Of a stretch of DNA of 64,000 nt, positions 54,069 to 62,430 are shown in pieces. This DNA comes from an uncultured Bacteroidales bacterium (lineage in GTDB: Bacteria; Bacteroidota; Bacteroidia; Bacteroidales; Paludibacteraceae), in assembly GCA_902799185.1 (NCBI GenBank), contig CADBZO010000009.1, positions 8,552 through 72,551 of the forward strand. Reading direction: 5' to 3'. The position numbers and the translations under genes are program-made. The notes under the pieces are model-generated. The model did not search any database. It was given only the letters and a program-made list of their open reading frames with translations, and had not been told where the DNA came from. How positions within the stretch are numbered: the stretch's first letter is position 1; each line of letters begins with the position of its first letter.

Positions 54069-55844
54069 ATGATTTTCTTTACTCGTACAACCGAGGTGAA
54101 CCAACAACCTCGTCCCCGCCGCAGGATAGGCTGCCTGGGCGGATGTCTGATTTTCTTTGCTGTGTATTTCATATGCAGCGCTTTGATGAGCTGGCTCATG
54201 GGGGATCTGATCTCTTCTTCTTCCGTGGAGCTGAAGGACAAGACCGTCTATCGTCTGGAGATGAAAGGCACGCTGGTAGAGCAGGCGCAGGAGGAGAATC
54301 CTTTTGTCGGGCTGATGGGTTCGATGCCGTATTATAGCAGTTATGCAACGGAGGGTACGGTAGGTCTGGATGAGATACTGAGTAATATCCGCCTGGCGAA
54401 GAACGACGACAAGATCCTCGGTATCTGGCTGGACGGCGGCGAACTGTCCATGGCTCCGGCTTCCGCGAAAGCTATCCGTGACGCCCTGCTGGATTTCAAG
54501 CAGAGCGGCAAATGGATCATCGCTTCGGCTAAGACCTTCGGCCAGACCAATTATTATGTAGCTTCCGTGGCGGACCGTATCTGTGTAGATCCTACGGGGG
54601 CTGTGGAGTGGAACGGTCTCTCTGCGCAGAAGATGTATTACACCCGTGTGATGGAGAAGGTCGGCGTGGAGATGCAGATCCTCAAGGTCGGGACTTTCAA
54701 ATCGGCTGTAGAACCGTATTTCCGCACCTCGATGAGTGAGGCGGATAAGATGCAGACCCAACAGTATCTGGCCGGTATCTGGGATGAATACAAGTCTGCG
54801 GTAGCCGCTTCCCGTCATCTGACCGAAGAGCAGTTGGACAAGTTGGCTGACCGTTACATGGGGCTGCAACCTACGGAAGAGCTGCTCGCCGGCGGTCTGG
54901 CGGACACCATCGTTTATATGCAGGACATGGATTCACTGTTGCGTGTCTATGCCGGTACGAAAGACTATACTTTGATGAAGACCTCCAAGTTAGCCAAAGT
55001 AGAGCGTCCTAAATCCAAGGCGCAAGAGAAAGTGGCGGTGCTCTATCTGGAGGGTGGTATCACCGATGAGGACGGCGACGGTATCGTCGGCAAAGAGGTG
55101 GTGAAGACGCTCAAGAAGATCCGCAAGGATAAAGACGTGAAAGCCCTCGTGCTGCGTGTCAACAGCCCCGGCGGTTCGGCGGATGCCAGCGAGCATATAT
55201 GGCATGCCATCCAAAATATCAAGAGCGACAGTATTCCTGTAGTGGTATCCATGGGCGACTACGCCGCTTCGGGTGGCTATTATATCTCCTGCGGCGCCGA
55301 TTATATCTATGCGGAGCCGACGACGCTCACCGGTTCCATCGGTATCTTCGGTACGGTACCTAATATATCCAAACTGCGCAATAAGGTGGGGTTGGATATT
55401 GACGGCGTGACCACCAACAAACACTCGGATCTGGAGGCGAACATGATCTACAAAGGCATGAATCCGGAGGAGCATGCGCTGATGCAGACGATGGTGGAGC
55501 GCGGCTATGAGCTCTTCACCAGCCGTTGTGCCGAGGGACGTCACGTGGAACAGAGTTATATCAAGACCATCGGCGAGGGCCGTGTATGGCTGGGTATGAA
55601 GGCCAAAGAGATCGGGCTGGTCGATGAGATGGGTAATCTCGACGACGCTATCGGCAAGGCAGTGGAACTGGCACATCTGGAGTCCTACAAACTGACGTAT
55701 TATCCGGAGAAGAAAGATCCGTACGAGGAACTGCTCAAGATGCTGGACAACACTACGGAGGAGGAGAAACTGGTGCTGAAAGTGCGTGAGTTCTGCTCCA
55801 AACCGCGTATCATGGCGCTGATGCCGGAAGTGAAAATCCAATAA
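54069..55844 (+). CDS. sppA: Signal peptide peptidase SppA, 67-kDa type
   Basis: 591 aa. One N-terminal membrane helix, then two ClpP-like halves. The catalytic Ser lies in MGDYAASGGYYIS in the second half and the general-base Lys in the first half (near VGTFKSAVEPYFR). It cleaves leftover signal peptides in the membrane. Its stop overlaps the lpxK start by one base (TAATG). Confidence 0.93.
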   Translation: MIFFTRTTEVNQQPRPRRRIGCLGGCLIFFAVYFICSALMSWLMGDLISSSSVELKDKTVYRLEMKGTLVEQAQEENPFVGLMGSMPYYSSYATEGTVGLDEILSNIRLAKNDDKILGIWLDGGELSMAPASAKAIRDALLDFKQSGKWIIASAKTFGQTNYYVASVADRICVDPTGAVEWNGLSAQKMYYTRVMEKVGVEMQILKVGTFKSAVEPYFRTSMSEADKMQTQQYLAGIWDEYKSAVAASRHLTEEQLDKLADRYMGLQPTEELLAGGLADTIVYMQDMDSLLRVYAGTKDYTLMKTSKLAKVERPKSKAQEKVAVLYLEGGITDEDGDGIVGKEVVKTLKKIRKDKDVKALVLRVNSPGGSADASEHIWHAIQNIKSDSIPVVVSMGDYAASGGYYISCGADYIYAEPTTLTGSIGIFGTVPNISKLRNKVGLDIDGVTTNKHSDLEANMIYKGMNPEEHALMQTMVERGYELFTSRCAEGRHVEQSYIKTIGEGRVWLGMKAKEIGLVDEMGNLDDAIGKAVELAHLESYKLTYYPEKKDPYEELLKMLDNTTEEEKLVLKVREFCSKPRIMALMPEVKIQ

Positions 55845-56860
55845 TGTTACGAAACGTCATCTATATACCGCTCTCTTGGCTTTACGCAGCAGGCGTGGCG
55901 TTCCGCCATTTCCTCTACGACAAGCATCTGCTCCTCTCCTGCAAGGCGGAGGTGCCTACCATCTGCGTGGGCAATATCGCGGTAGGGGGGACGGGCAAGA
56001 CACCGATGGTGGAGTACTTGCTGCGGCTGTTGCTTACCCATGGCTATCACCCGGCGGTGCTCTCCCGCGGCTATAAACGCCGGACAAACGGTTTCGTGCT
56101 CGCGGACGGACAGGCTACAGCGGCTACTATCGGCGATGAGCCGATGCAGCTCCACCGGGCTTTTCCGGAAGTGCCGGTGGCGGTGTGCGAGAACCGGGTG
56201 AAGGGCGTGCGCCAGTTGGCGCTTCTGGTGAAGGAGCTGGACGTTGTTATTTTGGACGACGCCATGCAGCATCGGCCTCTCCGCTGCGGCTACACGGTTA
56301 TGCTCACGCCTTTCTACAGGCTCTATATAGATGATCATCTGCTGCCGTGGGGCAGGTTGCGTGACCTGCCGTCGCGTGCAGGGAAAGCCGATGATATTGT
56401 GGTAACCAAATGTCCGGATACAATCCAGCCGATAGACATGCGGGTGGTGGATAACCGTCTCCATCTGCCGGCTTACCAGCGTCTGCATTTCGCGGGACTG
56501 GAGTATGCACCGTTGAGCGAGGAAGGTACGCCGCTGGTAGTCTGCGGCATAGCGCAGCCGCAGTACCTTCTGGCGCATGTGCAGGAGCAGTACCCCCAGG
56601 CGCAACTGATGGCGTTTCCGGATCATCACACGTTTTCCAAAAAGGAGATACAGGCTATCCTGAAGAAGGCGGAGCCCTTCGATTTTGTCATCACCACGGA
56701 GAAAGACCTCCAACGCCTCCGTGCAACCGATCTGGAAAAGCAGTTGCGTGCGCAAGGCAAGACGCTGGTCGCTCTCCCTGTCAAGATGCGTTTCTGCACG
56801 CCCCACGAGGCTTTTGACAGACATATATTGAATTACGTACACGAAAACCGTCGCAAATAA
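55844..56860 (+). CDS. lpxK: Tetraacyldisaccharide 4'-kinase
   Basis: 338 aa. Walker-type loop GNIAVGGTGKTPMVEYLL, SRGYKRR and DDAMQHRPL are LpxK features. It phosphorylates the lipid A precursor at the 4' position at the inner membrane. Together with lpxB at the left end and kdsB, the window carries several lipid A and Kdo steps. One base separates it from the exporter gene. Confidence 0.95.
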   Translation: MLRNVIYIPLSWLYAAGVAFRHFLYDKHLLLSCKAEVPTICVGNIAVGGTGKTPMVEYLLRLLLTHGYHPAVLSRGYKRRTNGFVLADGQATAATIGDEPMQLHRAFPEVPVAVCENRVKGVRQLALLVKELDVVILDDAMQHRPLRCGYTVMLTPFYRLYIDDHLLPWGRLRDLPSRAGKADDIVVTKCPDTIQPIDMRVVDNRLHLPAYQRLHFAGLEYAPLSEEGTPLVVCGIAQPQYLLAHVQEQYPQAQLMAFPDHHTFSKKEIQAILKKAEPFDFVITTEKDLQRLRATDLEKQLRAQGKTLVALPVKMRFCTPHEAFDRHILNYVHENRRK

Positions 56861-56861
56861 T

Positions 56862-58718
56862 ATGCATTTTATTACGCTCATACGCCGTTTCGTACCGCCC
56901 TACAAGGGCCAGATGGCGCTGAATATCCTGTTCAACCTGGTCTCTACGGTCCTGTCGCTCTTCTCGTTTGCGGCTATCATTCCTGTGCTGCGTATCCTGT
57001 TCGGACTCAGCACGGAGGAGGCTGTGCGGGTCGATCTGTCCGCCGTAAGCGGTTTGCAGGAGCTCATAGCTGCCGTGCGGACGAATATGTACTGCCTGCT
57101 CAACGAGCAGATTGTGCTTCACGGCGCGGGGTACGTGCTGTTCCTGTTAGGTATCTTCCTGGTACTGATGACAGGGCTGAAATGCCTCACGGCGTGGCTG
57201 GCTAACTATTATATGGTACCTATCCGCACGGGCGTGCTGCGCGATCTGCGTCAGCAACTGTACAACAAGGTGCTGACGCTGCCGATGGGCTATTTCACGG
57301 AGGCGCGTCGCGGTGACGTCATCTCTCGTATGACGAACGACGTAGGCGAGGTGGAGGCTTCTATCATGAGTGCGCTGGATATCCTGTTCAAGGACCCTAT
57401 CATGATTCTCGTCTATCTCATCACGCTGCTGGTTATCTCGTGGCAGCTGACCCTCTTCGTGTTGCTGCTGATGCCGGTGGCGGTCTTTCTCATCGGCCGT
57501 ATAGGCCGTTCGCTCAAACGCGCTTCCGCACGCGGGCAGGAGCAGAACGCAGAGATCCTCTCGTCCATTGACGAGACCTTGCTGGGCCTGCGTGTGGTGA
57601 AGGGTTTCAATGCCCAGGACAAGCTGCGTCTCCGCTTCACGGCGCTCATCAACGCCACGCGGGCAACCTTCAACCGAATCAACCGCCGTTATTACCTGGC
57701 TCACCCGCTCTCGGAGTTTCTGGGTACGGCGTTGATAGCTATTATTCTGTGGTTCGGAGGAATGCTGATCCTCAGTGACCATGCCACCATAGACGCCGCT
57801 ACGTTTATCTATTATCTGGTGATCTTCTATTCGATTATCAACCCCGCCAAGGACCTCAGCAAAGCCTCTTACGGCATCCGCCGGGGCATGGCGTCGCTGG
57901 AGCGTATTGACGCAATACTCAATACCGTCTCGGATATCCGGGAACCGGAGCAGGCGAAGGCCGTGACTTTTGACAAGACTATTGCTTTCGACCATGTGCA
58001 TTTCGGCTATAACCGCGAGCGGGAGGTCCTGACGGACATCGTGCTGGAGGTGGAGAAAGGCAAGACCGTAGCCTTGGTAGGTCAGTCGGGTAGCGGCAAG
58101 ACGACGCTCACCGACCTCGTGCCGCGGTTCTATGACCCGCAGCAAGGCGCTATCACCATTGACGGTACGGATATCCGTTCGTTCCGGACCCGCGACCTGC
58201 GCGCCCTCATGGGCATCGTCTGCCAGGAGCCGATTCTCTTTAACGATACGGTCTATAATAATATCACCTTCGGCGTGGACACCACCCAACCTGCACCGGC
58301 CGGCATGAGCTGGCCCGAGGCGGTGGAGCAGGCGGCACGGATAGCCAACGCCCATGAGTTCATTGCCCGGATGCCGGAGGGCTACCAAACGGTCATCGGT
58401 GACCGCGGAAGCCGTCTCTCCGGCGGTCAGCGTCAGCGGCTCAGTATAGCCCGTGCGATACTCAAGAACCCGCCTATTCTCATCCTCGACGAAGCTACCT
58501 CGGCGCTGGACAGCGAGTCCGAAAGGCTGGTGCAGGAGGCGTTGGAGCACCTCATGAAAGAGCGGACGACACTCGTCGTGGCGCACCGACTCTCTACCAT
58601 CCGCCACGCCGACCTCATCTGTGTCATGCATGAGGGACGTATCGTGGAGCGCGGCACGCACGAAGACCTCTACGCCCTCGGCGGTTATTATACCAAACTC
58701 GTGGACATGCAGCAGTGA
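56862..58718 (+). CDS. MsbA-like ABC exporter (membrane-ATPase fusion)
   Basis: 618 aa half-transporter: six membrane helices, then the ATPase with Walker A GQSGSGKTTL, signature LSGGQRQRLSIARAI, Walker B ILILDEATSAL and H-loop VAHRLSTIRHAD. Family members flip lipid A-core or other lipids across the inner membrane. Position right after lpxK supports lipid A export (MsbA), but Bacteroidales hold several such transporters. Confidence 0.85.
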   Translation: MHFITLIRRFVPPYKGQMALNILFNLVSTVLSLFSFAAIIPVLRILFGLSTEEAVRVDLSAVSGLQELIAAVRTNMYCLLNEQIVLHGAGYVLFLLGIFLVLMTGLKCLTAWLANYYMVPIRTGVLRDLRQQLYNKVLTLPMGYFTEARRGDVISRMTNDVGEVEASIMSALDILFKDPIMILVYLITLLVISWQLTLFVLLLMPVAVFLIGRIGRSLKRASARGQEQNAEILSSIDETLLGLRVVKGFNAQDKLRLRFTALINATRATFNRINRRYYLAHPLSEFLGTALIAIILWFGGMLILSDHATIDAATFIYYLVIFYSIINPAKDLSKASYGIRRGMASLERIDAILNTVSDIREPEQAKAVTFDKTIAFDHVHFGYNREREVLTDIVLEVEKGKTVALVGQSGSGKTTLTDLVPRFYDPQQGAITIDGTDIRSFRTRDLRALMGIVCQEPILFNDTVYNNITFGVDTTQPAPAGMSWPEAVEQAARIANAHEFIARMPEGYQTVIGDRGSRLSGGQRQRLSIARAILKNPPILILDEATSALDSESERLVQEALEHLMKERTTLVVAHRLSTIRHADLICVMHEGRIVERGTHEDLYALGGYYTKLVDMQQ

Positions 58719-58719
58719 T

Positions 58720-58761
58720 CAATTATCAATTATCAATTACCAATTCTCAATTCTCAATTCA
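58720..58761. repeat. 7-bp array after the exporter gene (6 units)
   Basis: caattat, caattat, caattac, caattct, caattct, caattca; starts 2 bp after the stop codon. Confidence 0.92.
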
Positions 58762-58804
58762 CAAAGGGCTTACGGAGTTTGGTACAATGTTTTAAGATAC
58801 GTAC

Positions 58805-58830
58805 GGACTTTTCAGTTTGTACAAAAGTCC
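58805..58830 (+). terminator. Possible terminator hairpin between two arrays
   Basis: 8-bp stem GGACTTTT / AAAAGTCC with a 10-nt loop; no T-run follows, so it may instead attenuate or space mnmA. Confidence 0.4.
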
Positions 58831-58841
58831 CTAGGACGCTT

Positions 58842-58890
58842 TGTAAATTGTACATTGTAAATAGTAAATTGTACATTGTACATTGTAAAT
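58842..58890. repeat. 7-bp array before mnmA (7 units)
   Basis: tgtaaat, tgtacat, tgtaaat, agtaaat, tgtacat, tgtacat, tgtaaat: exactly seven 7-bp units. Confidence 0.95.
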
Positions 58891-58896
58891 TATAAA

Positions 58897-60009
58897 ATGT
58901 CAAATCTCAAATCTCAAATCTCAAATGCAAAACCCAGGGTTTTGCTCGGAATGTCCGGCGGTATAGACTCCACCGTTTCGGCCATGCTCCTTCTGGAGCA
59001 GGGCTACGAGGTGGTAGGCGTGACGTTCCGCACCTACGACTCGATCAAGGAATCCTGCTTGGCGAAGGAGAAAGGGTGCTGCTCCGTCGAGTCAATCATG
59101 GAGGCGAAGCATAATGCAGAGAAGATGGGCTTTGAACATCACATCGTCGATTTCCGCGAGACCTTCAAGCGATGCGTCATTGCCAACTTCATCGACGAAT
59201 ACATGTCCGGCAGAACACCGAACCCCTGCGTCCTGTGCAACAGTCATATTAAATGGGGCGAGCTCCTGCGTGTGGCGGATGAGTTAGGTTGCGACTATGT
59301 GGCGACTGGCCATTATGCCCGCATCGAGGAGCAGGACGGACACCTCTATCTGGCTACTGCGGCGGATGAGAAGAAAGACCAGACCTATTTCCTCTGGATG
59401 CTTACCGAGTCCCAGCTCCGCCGAACGATCTTCCCCTTGGGCGGGCTGACCAAAGACCAAGTGCGCGAGATAGCCCGTGAGCACGGCTACGAGAAACTGG
59501 TTCAGAAACGCGAGAGTCAGGAGATCTGTTTCATCCCCAACGATGACTACCGCGCTTTCCTGCGCGCGAACGTGCCCGATTATAATGAGCGCGTGCGCGA
59601 GGGCAACTATGTGGACGCGGAGGGAAAAGTACTCGGTACCCATCAGGGCTTTGCCAACTATACTATCGGCCAGCGCAAAGGGCTGGGCATCGCTCTCGGT
59701 CATCCGGCGTACGTCACGCATATCAACGCCGCGCGCAATGAGGTGACCCTCGGTACGAACGAGGACCTGCTGGCTATGAGCCTCCGTTTCCGCCCGCACG
59801 GTACCGCTCTGCAAGCATGGATCGGTGCCCCCGGCCTCACCGCCAAAGTGCGTTACCGTACTGCGCCTGTCGAGGTGCAGGTCCGTCTCTCCGGACAGCA
59901 AAAAACGGGAGAGGCGCTTTTCTCCTCTCCCGTCTGGGGAATCACACCGGGCCAGTCGGTTGTCTTTTACCGGGACAATCTCCTTGTAGGCGGTGGAATA
60001 ATAATCTGA
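58897..60009 (+). CDS. mnmA: tRNA 2-thiouridylase MnmA
   Basis: 370 aa from the ATG at 58897. The only good start lies in a 7-bp array, so the first ten residues (MSNLKSQISN) are repeat-encoded, followed by the PP-loop VLLGMSGGIDSTVSA. The catalytic Cys pair is in NPCVLCN and QEICFIPN; the C-terminal beta domain ends VGGGIII. It puts sulfur on U34 of tRNA-Lys, -Glu and -Gln. An upstream in-frame ATG at 58876 would add only repeat sequence. Converges with rubrerythrin across 18 bp. Confidence 0.93.
   Translation: MSNLKSQISNAKPRVLLGMSGGIDSTVSAMLLLEQGYEVVGVTFRTYDSIKESCLAKEKGCCSVESIMEAKHNAEKMGFEHHIVDFRETFKRCVIANFIDEYMSGRTPNPCVLCNSHIKWGELLRVADELGCDYVATGHYARIEEQDGHLYLATAADEKKDQTYFLWMLTESQLRRTIFPLGGLTKDQVREIAREHGYEKLVQKRESQEICFIPNDDYRAFLRANVPDYNERVREGNYVDAEGKVLGTHQGFANYTIGQRKGLGIALGHPAYVTHINAARNEVTLGTNEDLLAMSLRFRPHGTALQAWIGAPGLTAKVRYRTAPVEVQVRLSGQQKTGEALFSSPVWGITPGQSVVFYRDNLLVGGGIII
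58899..58926. repeat. 7-bp array translated as the MnmA N-terminus
   Basis: gtcaaat then three ctcaaat, directly following the A and T of the mnmA start codon; encodes SNLKSQISN. Confidence 0.92.
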
Positions 60010-60027
60010 CAATAACTGTCTGACGCG

Positions 60028-60579
60028 TTACTTCTTGAAGTAACGGTTGTACAATCCTTGGAAGCCGGCACCGTGGCGGGCTTCGTCTTTGGCCATCTCA
60101 TGAACGGTGTCGTGGATAGCGTCGAGGTTCAGCTCTTTGGCACGCTTGGCGATAGCGAACTTGTCTTCGCACGCACCTGCCTCAGCCAGCATGCGTTTCT
60201 CCAGGTTCGTCTTGGTGTCCCAAACCACTTCGCCGAGCAGCTCTGCGAACTTGGCGCAGTGCTCTGCCTCCTCGTATGCGTACTGACGGAAAGCGGCTGC
60301 GATCTCGGGATAACCTTCGCGGTCCGCCTGACGGGCCATCGCCAGATATTGTCCTACTTCGGTAGCCTCGCCCATGAAGTGGGCGCGCAGACCGTCGTGA
60401 ATGAGCGGATCTTCTACGTCCTTGGCTACGCCTACGACATGCTCGCATGCCCATGCCAGACCTTTGCTCTCGTCTGCAACTTTCCATTCAACTACTTGCT
60501 TGCATTGCGGGCAACGCTCCGGTGCCTCGGTCCCTTCGTGTACATAGCCACAGATAGGGCAAATGAATTTCTTTGTCAT
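60028..60579 (-). CDS. Reverse rubrerythrin
   Basis: 183 aa. The rubredoxin-like iron site is at the N-terminus (CPICGYVH...CPQCK), then a four-helix di-iron ferritin-like domain ([37 protein letters not shown]). The N-terminal placement marks the reverse rubrerythrin type, which reduces hydrogen peroxide with electrons from NADH-linked carriers and protects anaerobes from oxygen. It has its own promoter. Confidence 0.92.
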   Translation of the reverse strand: MTKKFICPICGYVHEGTEAPERCPQCKQVVEWKVADESKGLAWACEHVVGVAKDVEDPLIHDGLRAHFMGEATEVGQYLAMARQADREGYPEIAAAFRQYAYEEAEHCAKFAELLGEVVWDTKTNLEKRMLAEAGACEDKFAIAKRAKELNLDAIHDTVHEMAKDEARHGAGFQGLYNRYFKK

Positions 60580-60613
60580 AATGATATAGTATTTAGTTGG
60601 TTAATTTTGAGTA

Positions 60614-60645
60614 CAAAGGTAATGCTTTTTTTTGATATGTGCAAG
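60614..60645 (-). promoter_or_regulatory. Promoter of the rubrerythrin gene
   Basis: CTTG (60642-60645), 20 bp, TAccTTTG (60614-60621) on the minus strand. Confidence 0.85.
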
Positions 60646-60664
60646 GATTTCCGCAAAATAATTT

Positions 60665-62416
60665 TTATTCCACGCGGTTCCCCGTCATATCATACACCTT
60701 GCCGTCCCGTAGAATGAGTATCCGTCCGTTCCGTAAGACCTTGGTGCTGTGGGTGTTCGCCGGTAACTGCTCCGTTCCCCACGCAGCGGGACGTGTGCCT
60801 TCGCCCCATTGGCCGTAGAGCCATTGGATACGCCAGTCGTACAGCCGCAGGAAGTCGTTGAGCTTGGCGGCTATGTTGCTGTTGTCGTTATAGCCCTTGG
60901 TGTTGCGCCAAACGGAAGCGTCGTTCTTCGCCGCTTGGGCGATCTGCGAAGCCAGACCGGAGATCTGTGCGCGCACGGAGTCCTTTTGAGTGTGGTAGAA
61001 GACCCACCATTGCTCTTTCACCTCTTTTTGGAAGGCGGGCCACGTAGCCAGTTGTCCTATCCAGTACTGCGGCCAGGTGGGGCGGTCGTATATCCACGTC
61101 TCCTGATGGCGATTGTAGGCGTTGCCGAAGTCCCACACGGGTCCGAACTTCCATCGGTCGGCTGTGCCGAGAGAGTCGCGGTCTTTGTAGAGGAAACAGC
61201 TGCCGTGGTAGCTCTCGCAGTCCTCCATAATCTCTTGTACGAGGTAGTATTTCGCCGCCTCCTGCATGTCGATCATCTGCTCCACCTTTGCTTCGGAGGA
61301 GCCGTAGAGGGCTTCGTTGAGGCCGTATATCTGCTTCTCCAGATAGGTGCGTTGCGCCTGCGAAAGCACCTCCGGCTCACGCAGCGAGACCATGACGTCC
61401 TGACCGTTGCCTTCCCGGAAGGTGATATTTCCTTCGGAGGGGTAGTTGTCTATCTCCACGAGCCACCCTCCGGTAACGGAGTCCGGATGTGTCTCCTTGT
61501 CCGCCTGCTCGCGTATATCCACGCGGTGGCCGGCGATACGCACGTGTTCGGTGAGGAAATACAGACCCATGTATCTGCCGTTGAGCACGAACTCGACGGG
61601 TCTCATCCGCGGGGTCCACCGCAGGGCAACCGCTTTGCTGATTATGTGTCCCGCGGGGTTGCGGAGGAACCCTAAGTTGTCGTCCGCTCCTGCCATGAGG
61701 CACCAGTGGCGGTTGTTGGGTAAGCCGAGCACCTTCTGCTTGACGTTGAATTTCAGTTTGTAGGGTTTCTTGTCGAAGTCACGCCAGGTGTAGTTGCCGC
61801 GTCCTTTGATGGTGGCGCTGAGAGGTGCTTCTGCCGTTCCCAGTGCCTCATAGCCGGAAGAGAGCGGGTCTATATAGACACCGGCGGGGATCTGCGTCTC
61901 TGTATCGTTGACACTTTGTTTGTTCTGCGTGTTGACGTACACGACGGGCAGCGTGCCGCTGATCCGGCTGACGCCGGACGTGCCCTGCGTCGCTTCCCAG
62001 AGCGCCAGACTCATCCAGCTGCCTTGCGCCCAGTTGTCGCCGGAGGCGGGTACAAAGATGTCTCCCGGTTGCATCTGGGCGTCGGAGGTAGCGGTGCGGT
62101 TCAGCCCCGCTACGTGGCTGATACTATCCTTGAAAGCGCTGAAATTCCGGGCGTGCAGCCCCTCCCGTACGCTGCCGCCGACAAACGTGAAACGGTACAT
62201 GTCGCTTGCCTCTGCCGGGATCTCCACCTTCCATTTGCCGCCGTCCCGGGTCATGGCGAGCACGTAGGTCTCCGCCCTGCTGTCACTGCCATAGACGAAA
62301 CAGACACGGCTGTAACCGGTACGGGAGTTGTCGAAATAAATCCGGCCCTGCGGGATAGTGAGTGCCCGGGCTCCGAGACTCAGGAGCAGGGCGAGGGTAG
62401 TAGCAAGCACACGCAT
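60665..62416 (-). CDS. CotH-family protein, secreted
   Basis: 583 aa with a signal peptide ending ARA-L. Central CotH-like block: IKGRGNYTW, KKPYKLKF, LMAGADDNLGFLRN, GLYFLTEHVRI, WLVEIDNY and the W-FGPVWDFGNAYN ending. CotH proteins are atypical kinases, best known from spore coats; Bacteroidales forms are probably surface proteins of unknown target. The C-terminus (STKVLRNGRILILRDGKVYDMTGN) is the same tail as in the endonuclease at 47100-48299, pointing to one export or sorting route. 14 bp after the SulP gene. Confidence 0.82.
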   Translation of the reverse strand: MRVLATTLALLLSLGARALTIPQGRIYFDNSRTGYSRVCFVYGSDSRAETYVLAMTRDGGKWKVEIPAEASDMYRFTFVGGSVREGLHARNFSAFKDSISHVAGLNRTATSDAQMQPGDIFVPASGDNWAQGSWMSLALWEATQGTSGVSRISGTLPVVYVNTQNKQSVNDTETQIPAGVYIDPLSSGYEALGTAEAPLSATIKGRGNYTWRDFDKKPYKLKFNVKQKVLGLPNNRHWCLMAGADDNLGFLRNPAGHIISKAVALRWTPRMRPVEFVLNGRYMGLYFLTEHVRIAGHRVDIREQADKETHPDSVTGGWLVEIDNYPSEGNITFREGNGQDVMVSLREPEVLSQAQRTYLEKQIYGLNEALYGSSEAKVEQMIDMQEAAKYYLVQEIMEDCESYHGSCFLYKDRDSLGTADRWKFGPVWDFGNAYNRHQETWIYDRPTWPQYWIGQLATWPAFQKEVKEQWWVFYHTQKDSVRAQISGLASQIAQAAKNDASVWRNTKGYNDNSNIAAKLNDFLRLYDWRIQWLYGQWGEGTRPAAWGTEQLPANTHSTKVLRNGRILILRDGKVYDMTGNRVE

Positions 62417-62430
62417 GGTTTCTAATGGTT

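Noticed and set aside
58720..58926. CRISPR-like repeat region
   Set aside because: Units are 7 bp, directly tandem and without spacers; no cas genes nearby.
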